Shown piece after piece: positions 24,686 to 36,212 of a stretch of 64,000 bases of DNA. This DNA is from Coffea arabica (Eukaryota; Streptophyta; Magnoliopsida; Gentianales; Rubiaceae). Location: assembly GCF_036785885.1 (NCBI RefSeq), contig NC_092310.1, forward strand, positions 1,364,001-1,428,000. Direction: 5' to 3'. The notes below the pieces were generated by a model, which saw only the letters and a program-made list of their open reading frames with translations, did not search any database and was not told the DNA's origin. Position 1 is the first letter of the stretch. Each line of letters opens with the position of its first letter. The translations under genes were made by a program, and so were the position numbers.

Positions 24686-27217
24686 TCTATATCTATATGT
24701 ATTGAAGAAGGGGTTTTTAGCAGAGACCCTCTCAATAGCTTCCAAACTTTTCATTCTTTTTTCTAGATTTTTGTATTTGTTTTAATACATAAAAAGTAGT
24801 GGATTATAACCAACCTTATCACCAATCAAATTTAAATTTAAAATATTCCCACTATCTCTTAACTCATTCTACAACCACTCCTACAAATCCTCTGATCATC
24901 ATCCTACGTTTTCCCCCACATTTTCTCCCACGTTCCCTACCACATTTCCTCCCACATTTCCCACTCCAATTAAGAGTCCTCCAATTTAAGAATTTCGCCC
25001 CAATTAAAACTCCTCCAAACATAGCATCCTTTTTCAATTTTCTTGCATACTCATTCGTATTTTTTGGTTAACCAAAACAAGAATCTATTATCTCTTTCAT
25101 CTTTCTTGTGGTGTCAATCTTAGTCTTTAACTTAATTTCACCATGGAATATGTCCGCCTACAAGCATTTCAATAACAACTAAATTTCAAACTCGCACGAT
25201 TGCAAAAGAGGAAACATTTGCTTAAGAAACGAACCGTACACCGCAACGATTCCATGTACCAGTTGGAAAAGCTTCAACAAATTTGCGCTGACGAAAGAGA
25301 AATTTCAAATCAAATTCGAAGGACAAAATCTAGGCTACGCCGATTGAAGCGTCATTCGCATCAAATTAAAAATTCCGGTACCGTGTATTCTTTAAATATT
25401 TGCATTTCCATTGTAATTTCAAATATTTTTTATTATTTTCGATTATTTCCAATACTAAAATATGTCTATAATTTGTTTTCAACCCTTATACTGATCGACT
25501 TAATTAACTCGATCAGTTAGTTCCCCCCACCCTCTCCCTCAGTTTCTTCTTTATTTTTTGTTCTCTATTGATTTTGTAAATTTATTTTTTTTGAGCAATT
25601 ATGGAAGAGATTATGTGCAAAGACTTCAACGGAAATCAACCTTCTTGCGTAGAATTGGAAGTATATTCTTGCCGGCTAAATTTTGCAGGTCAGTCCCCTC
25701 TGGCCCTCATTTTTGTCATGTTTTGCTTTTCTTTTAAGGTGATTTGGTCTTTTACTTTCTTTATTTTTTCTCCTTTTATTTTCTAGGCTGGCGGATGGTT
25801 TTGATTGCATACATGATCAAATTTGTAATAACCTGGAGAAGTAATTAACTTAAATCTTGAAAGGGCTTTAGTGCTATGCCTTGATTGATAAGGTATTGCT
25901 TGCTTATATAATTGCGGATGGTATAGGAACCTGATTGAGGGTTTTACTATTTTTAACATAAATTGTATATTATAAAAATTTGTTTGTTTGTATTATTAAC
26001 ATTTTTTTAATTATTTTTTATTGCACACTTATCACATTAAAAAGGTGTTATAATAGTTACTTTAAAAATTTTATTCCAAATAATCTACTATCTAATTATA
26101 AAATTTTCGTGAAATGATCGTGCATGAAATAAAAAATTTTTTTTTTTGATAATAATTAAAAAATGGTTTATAATTGGAGAAAAAAATTCAAATACTACTA
26201 ATAACTAAGGAACTATACGCCCACTATTAAAATTGGATTAATTTTTAATTTCGTCAGAAATGCTTTTGGCAACAGTGTATAACCTATATCTTCTTTCATT
26301 CTTATTAGATTAAATATTTTCGAATACTTGCTTACATTCAGAGCATTAACATAGAAAATATGTTCTACGAGCTATGCAAAAATTGTGGACAACTATGTGA
26401 AGGTCATTTTTCAAAGACAGTGTGTATGCATTGTAATGACGTGGTTGACACTATTATTAGATAATTAATTTCATGTACATTTAATTTCAACATATTTTTA
26501 TGTATTGTATATCTATATCTTATTTGTCAAATAGGTACAATGTTAACATACAAATCAGATATTCCAGTGGTAACATGCATCTTAATTTACAAGACAGACA
26601 TGCACGATACGTATTTGGTTAAGATGCTTCTGATCTCAGAGAATTACAAAGGAAGGTAGAATTTGTTAATATATATTTATTTTTTGTAGTACTATTTATA
26701 AACTATGTAAACAAATACACTAATTTCGTACATTCTTAATTATCAAAAAAATGGTGATAGGTTGTTCAGCCAACGAATTAATTCATGCAAAGATTGTGCA
26801 TTTTCATTTGTAGTACGCACTCCACAAAATTCAATAGAGTTAATTAAATCATCAAATTTTGGCTTTCGTACTAAAAGTGGATTGGTGTGACGAGTATTCG
26901 CACCTTCAAGCAAGATTATCAAATCGAATGCTTAGTAGTTGTAAGAATTTCATTTTAACAACATTCAATTACATTCATTTGTAGAAATATATCATTCCCT
27001 TTTTTAATATAAATTTTTATTTTTTTTCAAAATCCATCTTTCGAAAAAAGACAGTTCTTGAATGATATACACATTCTATTATATTTCAAGCTATTGTTAA
27101 ACAGATATTACATTTTAATTTTATTGGTACAATTTTTTCACCATTATTTGTTCACCCTTTTATTTTTATTTTGTTCAATAATGTCAGCACCGTACGTAGC
27201 ACGGGTATTCCTACTAG
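24686..27217 (+). mobile_element. Helitron, 2532 bp, non-autonomous
   Basis: The left end is A|TCTATATCTATATG. The right end carries the hairpin CCGTAC-GTA-GCACGG (one mismatch), then GTATTCCTA and CTAG|T. Insertion is between A and T without duplication. Unit C preserves the empty site: CACACCAATTAAACAT at about 53889-53904 equals the left flank CACACCAA joined to the right flank TTAAACAT. This is strong proof of both ends. No intact Rep/helicase gene is inside. The interior holds exon-like fragments, including one resembling a replication protein A zinc region, and an unrecognised basic stretch at about 25200-25380. Confidence 0.92.
26360..26660 (+). pseudogene. RPA1-like DNA-binding fragment inside the Helitron
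   Basis: Two blocks separated by an intron-like gap. The first encodes FYELCKNCGQLCEGHF followed by CMHCND, a CX2C...CX2C arrangement like the zinc ribbon of the large RPA subunit. The second, after an acceptor near 26534, encodes RYNVNIQIRYSSGNMHL and later ARYVFG, then a stop, resembling the OB-fold strand that follows the ribbon. Plant Helitrons commonly carry RPA-like genes, which supports the reading. The fragment is too short and broken to function. Confidence 0.45.
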
Positions 27218-28175
27218 TTAAACATAGCAAGTAATATGGACTTCATTAAAATACTCCCTTCGTTCTGAAATTTTAGCCGCATTTTAGGATCTTTGCATTT
27301 ATAATTTCAATAATGCAAGAATCTTAAGTGATTTGGGTTTAGATTCCAGTAATACCCTGCTTGGAGTTTCCGGTGTTCATGCGTTTTTGAATGATAAAAG
27401 AATCACAACTTGTTACAAATTGAAACTGTTTTTGGCTCCTTGCAATCAAATTGAAATAAAGTAAAGGGTCAATTAGCACTAATCTCCAATGAGATCTTGC
27501 ATCCCTACATTTCACCAAAAGGCAACCCAAGTAGTATCATCCAAATACACAATTTCCAAAACACAAAATCACTAGTTATATCAGCAGCAGCATCAGAGAG
27601 AGGGAGGGAGGTTTCAGCAGCAAGTAAAATCTGTGTGGAAGCTCTGAAGAAAGGATAAAAATTGGGTTATGAAACAAGTTTGGTCAATTGTGGCGGCCTT
27701 TAGTTGTTTAAAAATTCCATTATTTTTGTTGTTAGGAATTAAAAAAACAAACGAAAGTGATTTCAAATCATATCAGTAGGTAGGACTTGTTTTAAGTATT
27801 GCTTGGTCAATAAACCTAATAAGTGTGATTAATCTCTCTAGTTTAATTTAATCATCATTCACATCAAGTCATGATCACTTATTGGCGATTTTGTGTTCAT
27901 TGGACGGACTATTTCTCTTTTCTGTTTTCTTATGTTAATCCGTGAATAATTAACGTCATCTAGATGAATAATTAAATAGAACAATCTTGTTTGCTTCTAA
28001 CAATTTTAGTCAAACAAATAAACCTTGATTTCAATTCTTACCTATCCTTGAATATCAGCATCTAATCGCGCTTGCATGTGATGACTTCCCAATTTAAAAG
28101 TAGTGCTTATTGGCACACTTAACTGCCTCAACGCGTATAAGCGTAGTTCTTTGAAGGCTTCTTACCATAATATTT
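27218..28175. repeat. unit A distal upstream segment
   Basis: It matches unit C in order: 27218-27480 with 53897-54170, 27490-27800 with 55676-56057, and 27820-28175 with 56720-57105. Unit C carries two extra blocks between these (54172-55680 and 56058-56718). No gene is evident; a GCAGCAGCA run near 27582 is low-complexity. Confidence 0.65.
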
Positions 28176-28524
28176 TGAGTTGTTATCACTTTACCCCCTT
28201 CAACTATATTACTACTATCAGTTTACCCCCTAACATTATCTTTTAGTCACTTCACTCCCATAAACATTTTTATTGGCCATAGGAATTACTTGCTTGTGAA
28301 ATTGAGAAAGGATGAGAAATTGAATTGATCTAATCAAAATTATGGTATAATTTACTTGATATTTTGAGTGCTTGAGCGTAATTAAATGATTGCATAATGG
28401 TCATTTACCTTGTTTTGAGAAAATGAATTTGAATTATGCACATATGTTTAATTTCAAAGTGTTGGTTTGTAATTCTTAATTGATTGAAGACAAACAATAG
28501 TTCAAGTGTGGAAGAATTTCATAA
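28176..28524. other. intergenic
   Basis: AT-rich with a short stretch of the GTTTACCCCCT type, as seen in some MITE ends, but no partner end was found. No gene. Confidence 0.4.
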
Positions 28525-31500
28525 GTGTGCATTTTATGTATTTTAAATGTGTTTTTTAAATTTAGTTTTGATATGTTTTATCCATTTTTTATAGGTAATG
28601 AATCGGTTTCTAGTGAAAGTTTGCATTTTATGGTTTAAGTGTGAAAATTACATTTCTATGGACTAAAAGGGTGAAGACTTCATATTTTTGTAGAATTCAA
28701 GAATTCAATCATAAATTAGAATGATATGAGAAGATATTTGAATGATTGTTGATTATTTGAAGGGATTTAAAGAGAATATAAAGTGTAAAATGTTCAAAAG
28801 AGGAAATACAATCAAGTATAAAAGAAAGGGAGTTTGACAGCTTCGATATCTATTCGTATTTCAACTATATCTCGAGTTATAAGTTTTGGATTAAGGTAAT
28901 TCTTGAATCATTTTAAATCAAACACATAGCTCTACATTTCTTATGAAGATATCGAAATCCAGTTCATGAGTCTTCCTAGTCAAAATGTCAAAATACAGTT
29001 GGTCATTTTTTGTTGTTGAAAGCTGAAATGGGGTTCTGACTAGGCAAGGGTAATTTGGTGATTTATCAGTCTACAGACTTCCAAATCAAATGATTCTTAA
29101 AGTATTGGAAAGTTAACTCAAAGTAATATAACTTTTATATTTTTCACAAGAGTTAGTTAAACCTCTTTCATCAAAAAAAAATATTAGTGGAATTTTGTGC
29201 ACAAACAGAGCAAATTTGAAGACTGACCAGAAGGCAAAACGTGGGCCAAATACACGACCTCAACCCATGTTTGCTGAGGTCATGTATTCTTCAACTGTAG
29301 TTACAACTTGTATTCTATTCACACAAACTTTTTGACCAATTTGTCTGCAAAAATTTCTGGCTAGATATGAGCAGGCAAGCATAGAGACTTTAAGAAACAT
29401 TTTTTGGTGATTTCGAGAGACAATTTTGCCAACTAGAAACAACTCTCTTTGACCTTGAGTTCTCTATAAATAGAGGCCTTTGGGGAGCTAGTTTAATAGC
29501 TTTGGAAGGCTAGAAATGCTACCAAAAATGTAGTTTTCAATAGTTTTTCTTAGTTTATTAGTTTAATTCATTACTATAGTATAATTAATATAGTTTTTTC
29601 ATCTTGTACTTGCAGCTAGATTTGGATGAAGATTTGAGAAGCAAAGATAGAGAGTTGAAACTCATGTGACAAGGGTGACTTCTCTTCTACCACTTTCTCT
29701 TTTGTATTTGAGTTCATGTTTGACTATATACAAGTGCGGTCTTTTCTTTCATGTTCTTCATGTTTGCTAAAGTTTATGCCTAGAATTATGAATGAACTTT
29801 CTATAACTTGTTAGTGATGTTTAATTGGTAATTCAATAATATTATTTTGAACAAGTTGTTTGTAACTTTTACTTTTCTAATCATGATTAACCAATCATTA
29901 ATTGTAATAATATTAAGGTATAAAATTTGCAATGAGAATTGGGATTTAACACTAATTTAAGGAAGTGATAAATCTAGGGAGTTCACTCACGAGAGTAGAG
30001 GTGCATCTATGTGGGTTTAGTAACTTATTTCATGTAATTTCATAAAAGGAATGATCTTATAGCTATTTTCATAACCATGAGAGAAGGTATGATTTAGTTA
30101 CAAGTATAGTTGATTCTTTACAAGAGTAGGTTTCATATCATATATTTTACATGTTTGAAGTGTGTTTTATTAATTAGTTTTGGTGTGTTTTGATTGTTTT
30201 TATAGCTATAAACTAAGCTTTTAGTCAAGTTTGCATTTCATGGTTTAAGTGTGAAAGGTTACACTTTTATGGATAAAAGTGGTGAAATTTCATATTTTTG
30301 TAAGTTTAATGATTCAATCATCAGTTGGAATGAGTTTAGAAGATAAATGAATGATTGTTGATGATTTTAAAGTGATTTAAAGAGAATATGAAGTGTAAAG
30401 AGGAAATGCAATCAAGAATAAAAGAGGAAAAGTTAGACAGTTTTGACATTTGTTTGTATTTTAGTTATATCTTGAACTACACGCATCAGATTGAGATGAT
30501 GTTTGAGCTATTTCGAAGATAACACATAGCTCTACATTTCTTATGAAACATCTAAAACCATTTCATGAGTTTTCCTAGTTAAAATGTTGAAATACAGTTA
30601 GTCATTTCTTTTGTCGAAAGTTAAAATAGAGTTGTGATCAGTGAAGGGTATTTTGGTGATTTCATAGTCTACATAACTCCAAATTGGATGACTTAAAGCA
30701 TTGGAAAGTTAACGCAAAGGCCTGCAACTTTCTTGGTTTGGAAAAGGACTAGTTCAGGCTCCATCATTAAGAAAATATCAATTAAATTGGTGTTAAATTC
30801 ACAGAAATGAAAACGTAAGTTCTAAATACACGAGCTCAAGTTACATATTCATGAGGTCACGTATTCTCCCCTATTTTCTGCAACTTGCACATCAATTTGT
30901 TCTATATTCATATAACTTTTTTAACTCATCTACAACTCAAAATTTCATCTGTAAAGAAGAGTAAAAATTTGGAGAAACAACTTTTGATGATTCTAAGAGC
31001 CAACTAGCACTAACTTTAACATTATTACTTGGAAGTTTAATCCTCTATATATAGGGGCCTTGGAGAGCGTATTTGACAACTTTGGAGGACTAGTGACACT
31101 ATCAAAATGTAATCTCTTCTTCATTAATTTTTCTTAGTTTATTAGTATACTATAGTTAGTATAGTTTTTCCATCTTGTATTTGTAGTTAGATTTGGATGA
31201 AAATTTGAGGAACAACAATGGAGAGTTGGAAGTCACGTGACAAGGGTAACCTCTTTCCTATCACGTTCTCTTTTGTATTTGATTTCATATTTAATCATAA
31301 TACAAGTTTGGATTTTGTTTTCATGTTCTTCATGTTTTGCTAAAATTTATGCTTACAGTTATGGATGAATTTTCTATATTTTATTTGTGATATTTACTTG
31401 GTTATTTGATAATATTATTTTAAACAAGTTATTTATCACTTTTGTTTCTCTAATCGTGATTAATTGGCCATTAATTGTGATAATCTTAAGTTGTTAAACT

Positions 31501-31710
31501 TGCAATGAGAATTGGGATTTAACACTAGTTCAAGGAAATGCTAAACTTAGGGAGTTTACTCATGATAGTTGAGATGCACTTATGTGGATTTAGTGACTTA
31601 TTTCATGTAATTTCATAAAAAGAATTAATTTGTACTTAATTTCATAATACGAGAATAGGTATGGTTTAGTTACAAGTATAGTTGATTTACTACGAGAGTA
31701 AGTTTCATAT
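28525..31710. repeat. two tandem ~1.6-kb diverged repeats
   Basis: Copy 1 (about 28525-30133) and copy 2 (about 30134-31710) share many collinear blocks: AGTTTGCATTT(T/C)ATGGTTTAAG, CTCTACATTTCTTATGAA, GAGAATTGGGATTTAACACTA, TTATTTCATGTAATTTCATAAAA. Neither copy codes for protein. The sequence style, together with the block that follows, suggests long-terminal-repeat or leader sequence of a large LTR element, but no intact internal region is attached. Confidence 0.65.
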
Positions 31711-32440
31711 ATATTAAAAAAATTATGTCATAACTAGTCAAGATAATTACATTCAATTAACCGGTAATTTCATTTGCAAGAGTAGAGAAGAATTCCATAA
31801 CCGTATTAGCTTTCTATTATTATTTTATTACTTTTATTTTATATTTGTTATGTACATTTAATTTTTTTGTATTTGTGGTAGTCTAAATAATAAAGAAATT
31901 TGAAAACCATTGGTAATTGACAGTTTTCTCTGTGAGTTCAACCCTTAATACCCTATACTCAATTTCAACTCGTAAACTTGTGAAAAATTGCATGTAGGAT
32001 ATTTAAAATTTTATAAATATAAAACTTGACTGTAGAGTAAACTTGATTGTTATATGCATACCCCGTGCTTATTAATATATATGAGGAAATCGTGCCACAA
32101 CTAATTAAGATAATAGCATTCAATTAATCGATAATTTTATTCATAAGAGTAGCAAGGAATTCTATACGTCTAGGAGTTTATTATTATTATTTTTATAACT
32201 TTTATCTTATATTTTTAGTGTAAATTTAATCTCTTACACTCGTCATAATTTAAATAATAAAGAAGTTCAAAAATCATCAGTAATTGACACTCTTTCCTGT
32301 GGGATCGATATCTTATATCTCTCATGCTCGATAAACGATTTGTATACTTGCAGAAAATGGGGTATTTTAGATTTTATTAAAATTTGGTGCATGGTAGAAT
32401 CTCGTCACTTTTATTAAAACTAGTCCCATATCATCTATAT
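31711..32440. repeat. two tandem ~370-bp LTR-like units
   Basis: The units start at about 31711 and 32084 and share GATAATTACATTCAATTAA-type and AAATAATAAAGAA...GGTAATTGACA-type blocks. Each ends in a CTGTGGGATCGA / CTGTGAGTTCAA stretch like those common just before the end of plant gypsy-type LTRs. At 32384 an AAAATTTGGTGCATGG stretch resembles a decayed primer-binding site. Confidence 0.5.
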
Positions 32441-33410
32441 AAAGAAAAATGACGACACAATACTCTTGAGTGAACTTAGCATTAATGAACTTATCAGTAT
32501 TATTGTACCTAAATCCACTCGAGAGCAATATAGATTCAAATTTCTAATGCCATTGTTTAGGTGCTTGTTTCAAGCCACATAATGATTTAATTTAGCTTGT
32601 ATACTTTCTTTTCATTTTCAAGCATAACAAACCTTTTAGGTTGTTTCATATGCAGTCTTCATCCAAATCACCATTTAAAAATGCTGTTTCAATATTCATT
32701 TGATGTACAAACAAATTGTACAATAAAATTAGGGACAATAGCACTCTAATGGAAGTTATTCTTGTAATTCGTACATATATTTCAAAATAGTCTATTTCTT
32801 CCTTTGTTTAAATTCTTTAACTACTAACTTTGCTTTAAAGGTCAGTAAAGATCTATTCGTGGCATATTTTCTTCTAAATACCCACTTATAATCTATTGGT
32901 TTTGAATATTTAGGTAAATCAACTAGAAATTAAGTATTGTTAGACAATAATTAGTCCATTTAATCATTTACCACTTCTCTCCTAAAAGAAGCATCTCTTG
33001 ATGACATAATTACACTAAATATTTTAGAATCATTTTCTACATTCAGCAAGATTGGAATCTTATTTTGTAGAGATTCCCTATTGCTTTCAACTAAGAAAAC
33101 AATAGCTCATGAAGATATGAAGTATGAGAATAGATGCTTTTCTTTCCTTGGTCTTTGACATCTTTTAATTTCAATAGGAGCGCCACTTACCTTCTCCTTA
33201 TTACTTGAAAAAAAAATCAATATTTTGGAGTTGTTATAAACCATTAGTAGGATCCACAACAGGCTCTAAATCTTTGAAAAACTTATTCTCAAAATTTTGC
33301 AATTCTCTTGATTTAACTATAATATTAAAATCAAGGTCAACCAACCTATAAGTTTTAGAATTTTCTGCACAGCCTACAAACGTACCGACAATTTTAGCCA
33401 CACCTTTGGT
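32400..33410 (-). pseudogene. decayed Ty1-copia pol (reverse transcriptase) remnant
   Basis: Read on the minus strand in shifting frames, the copia reverse transcriptase signature is clear: KWVFRRK, TFKAKLVV, NLFVHQMNIETAFLNGDLDE, SLCGLKQAPKQWH, and LYIDDM. An upstream part includes YRLVDL and NFENKFF, of the type found between integrase and reverse transcriptase. Multiple stops and frameshifts show it is dead. It has no associated LTRs that I could pair. Confidence 0.8.
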
Positions 33411-33414
33411 CACA

Positions 33415-33485
33415 TCTGTAGCATATGTTAGCCAACCTGCAACTTGACTCTTCAGTCACATTTCTTATTGGCTAAAACAACATAG
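33415..33485. repeat. orphan copy of the NLR upstream block
   Basis: The stretch with GTTAGCCAACCTGCAACTTGACTC and CACATTTCTTATTGGCTAAAAC matches the block found about 300 bases or more upstream of NLR2 (41140-41220) and about 1 kb upstream of NLR3 (53150-53215), and partly that upstream of NLR1 (23400). Here it has no NLR body beside it, so it may mark a fourth unit that was lost or an uneven breakpoint. Confidence 0.5.
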
Positions 33486-33878
33486 CTTCGGGATAAGAAA
33501 TTCTGATAGGAATGTCAATTTTAGGATGTTGCAGCTCAAGATGTAGGCCATTTTGGTTCAAAACAGAATTGATTTAGCAATACAGGGAGTTGAGAAAAAG
33601 TCAAAGAGTGCAATAGATGCAAATTTTACTGACGTAAAATGTTACTACGTGAAACTTATCAAATGATGGGTCCAAACTTGTCCTCATAGTTATTCATAAG
33701 GAAGTAATGTTAGCAAAAGTCAATCGAAATTTCATAAATTGTCCTTGTGATTCTTTCAGAAATGAAAGTGATGATCAAAGCTAAATGTTAACGGAAGAGT
33801 AAGATGATAATCTTACCTCTCTTTCTAAAATGATGTCCTAAACTAGAGTTTGGCAAACTAATCCAAAGGAAAAATGCA

Positions 33879-36189
33879 AAATTTATATTCATGTACTAAC
33901 ATTCATAAATTTTCTGATTGACTTCTTTTAGCTGACTGATTTCTCCTGATAGACTAAAATCTTTGGGCCAAACAAAAATCAGAGAAGGACAACCGTTTTC
34001 AGAAAGAAGCGCGCAGGTAATGGATGTCAATGTCTTTTTAGTGTTGGCAAGTAATTTCCTTCTTCCTTCAATTCTTAAAGTAATTTATCAACTTCCATTA
34101 AGTGGGCATGCTGAAACATGCTCATCTAACCTAACAAGCATATACTTTGTGGTAGAGTACCTCTAATTAGGTGAAACCATATTGGAGAACTTCACGTGAA
34201 ACATTTATCATTGATCTCCCACCTTCATTAGTCTTCCGAAATGTTACATATTCCAAGTGGTTTCTTAATAATTATAAATTATTTTTAGATTTGCTTCTCT
34301 TTCTTAGCTAAAACATAACAGATAGAATGCTACAATAACAAAACCTGTTTATTGATCATTCAAACTGCAATTTTTTGGATTGTGACTATTTATCTTGAAG
34401 TAGACATGTCAAAATAATTTAGTTAAGAACCAAGAAGGTACCTGGTACTTAGAAGGACTAACTGTTAGCACAGTTGTATAATGAGTCTCTCTTGTTCTTG
34501 AGTGGAAAGGTATAACCTATTGTCCAATTTACAAAGGCCTTGCAAGATCTGGCGGGAACCTTTGAACGAGGATGTAGAAATTCTTGCCGCTGCAATTGCA
34601 GCACCAAAACTTTGAACTATTTCCATCCAAATGAACGACTGACACTGCAATCGCATGCTTCGTTTATGTCATCCAAATGATCACCAATGCTGTCTACAAT
34701 GTCTAACTTCTTTCCATCAAATCTTGTCACCTCTGGAATTAAAGTATCAGTACGCCCAGTTTTCTTCAAGCAAGTCTTGTACCTTGATAGCTCTCCAGTA
34801 CCAGCTACCATGCTCTTCTCTAATTCTTCTCAATCCATACTACTTTCTACAAGCCTGGCACAAGCCACTCTGTTTTCAGCATGCTACAAGGAGAAAAGGT
34901 TCAATATTTGATTTATTTTGTTAAATACTTCCAGAAAATAGATAAAAAACAAAAAAGAAAAGCCATTGAAACAGGCCAATAGACATGCAGTCAACATTTT
35001 TTACCTTCATTTCCATATTCTGAGCAATATATGGCATTCTGGCGGGAAAAATCACAGATAACTACCTTCCATCTTCAAAAACTGACTGATAAGTGAAAAT
35101 AACTCCTCCCTCTTGACATTCTCATAAGAACAACACGGGAACGTTGGTGTTCTTTGTCCAAAAAGCATGATCTCTACTTCCTAAACAAATTCTGGAAAAA
35201 AAAAATCATAATATTACGTCACAATGCTACTTCAGTTATGACATTAAGTAGAAGCATGAGCCACGGAAAGGTTTGGTCTGGTAACTAGTGCAACAATTTA
35301 TCACTCAAAATCCTAAAGAGCAAAAACCAAGTTATATTCCATCGATTAAGCCATAAAGAACACTTACTAGTGCAGATACCACCCTACATTTAGGCCCAAT
35401 TCCCCTGTACTTCTAGTAAGTTGGGTGGAGAAATTTCCAAACCACATACCTCCTCATCTTTCTTCAAAAATGATTCGAAACCACAACCTGATGTTGCAGT
35501 TGGAGAATGCGAAAAGTGCAATAAGATGCTCTAGAGGTTCCAGGCTGACTCTGCCTTAAGCAAACTTTTGAGCCTTTCACAATGTTTCGGCGCTATCACT
35601 GCTTGCTGCTTCATTGACACTTGTGGCCTGCAAGGCCATAATATTATCAATCCAATTCACAAAATAGAAAAGTAGCTAGTTATAGTATCTGAATTTTAAA
35701 AATTTTAAAAGATGATAAGAATTTATAGTTTTAGCAGCAGCCTAGTTCCTCTGCAAACAATTTCAACTTAATCGACATTGAGCTAATTTTACGGCAATCA
35801 TAATTCAGAGTCTTAAAAAAAAAAAAGAACATACCCCATTGAAGCTGAATGTTTACGCTTGCAATGTTAGTAAATTTTGTTGACAAACAGTCAGCAAGTT
35901 CATATATAATAGTATATTGTACCTTGTTATTCATCCTTTTAATGGTTCAGAAAAGCAGATGAAATCCACAATTTTTGTTGTCTTTGAATTTGCTCGTAAC
36001 TCTACTTTGTTAATGACATGAATCAGCTTAAAAATTGAAAGAGAGAGTAATCTTCGCCAGAAGAAGTAGAGGAATAGATATTTACAGAGAAAAAGAGTGA
36101 GAAACAAATACGGATAGAATAAGATGGTGAAGAACAGCGATATCCAATAATGAGAAGCTATTAATCAAAATTTTGCAGTGAAATCTTAC
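33879..36189 (-). other. unit B tract downstream of NLR2
   Basis: Paralogous to 45410-48392 in unit C and, from 34708, to unit A. A splice donor (GG|GTAAGA-type, at 36189-36188) follows the NLR2 stop by about 20 bases, as in the other units. The exon-like block 35627-35450 keeps both an acceptor and a GTATGT donor. The ELSRYKTCLKKTG stretch at about 34810-34617 continues to DIVDSIGDHLDDINEA, but a stop interrupts its start (position about 34833), so this copy is not a working coding exon. No other gene is seen. Confidence 0.45.
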
Positions 36190-36212
36190 CCGATGGCTCG
36201 GAAAGATGACTT

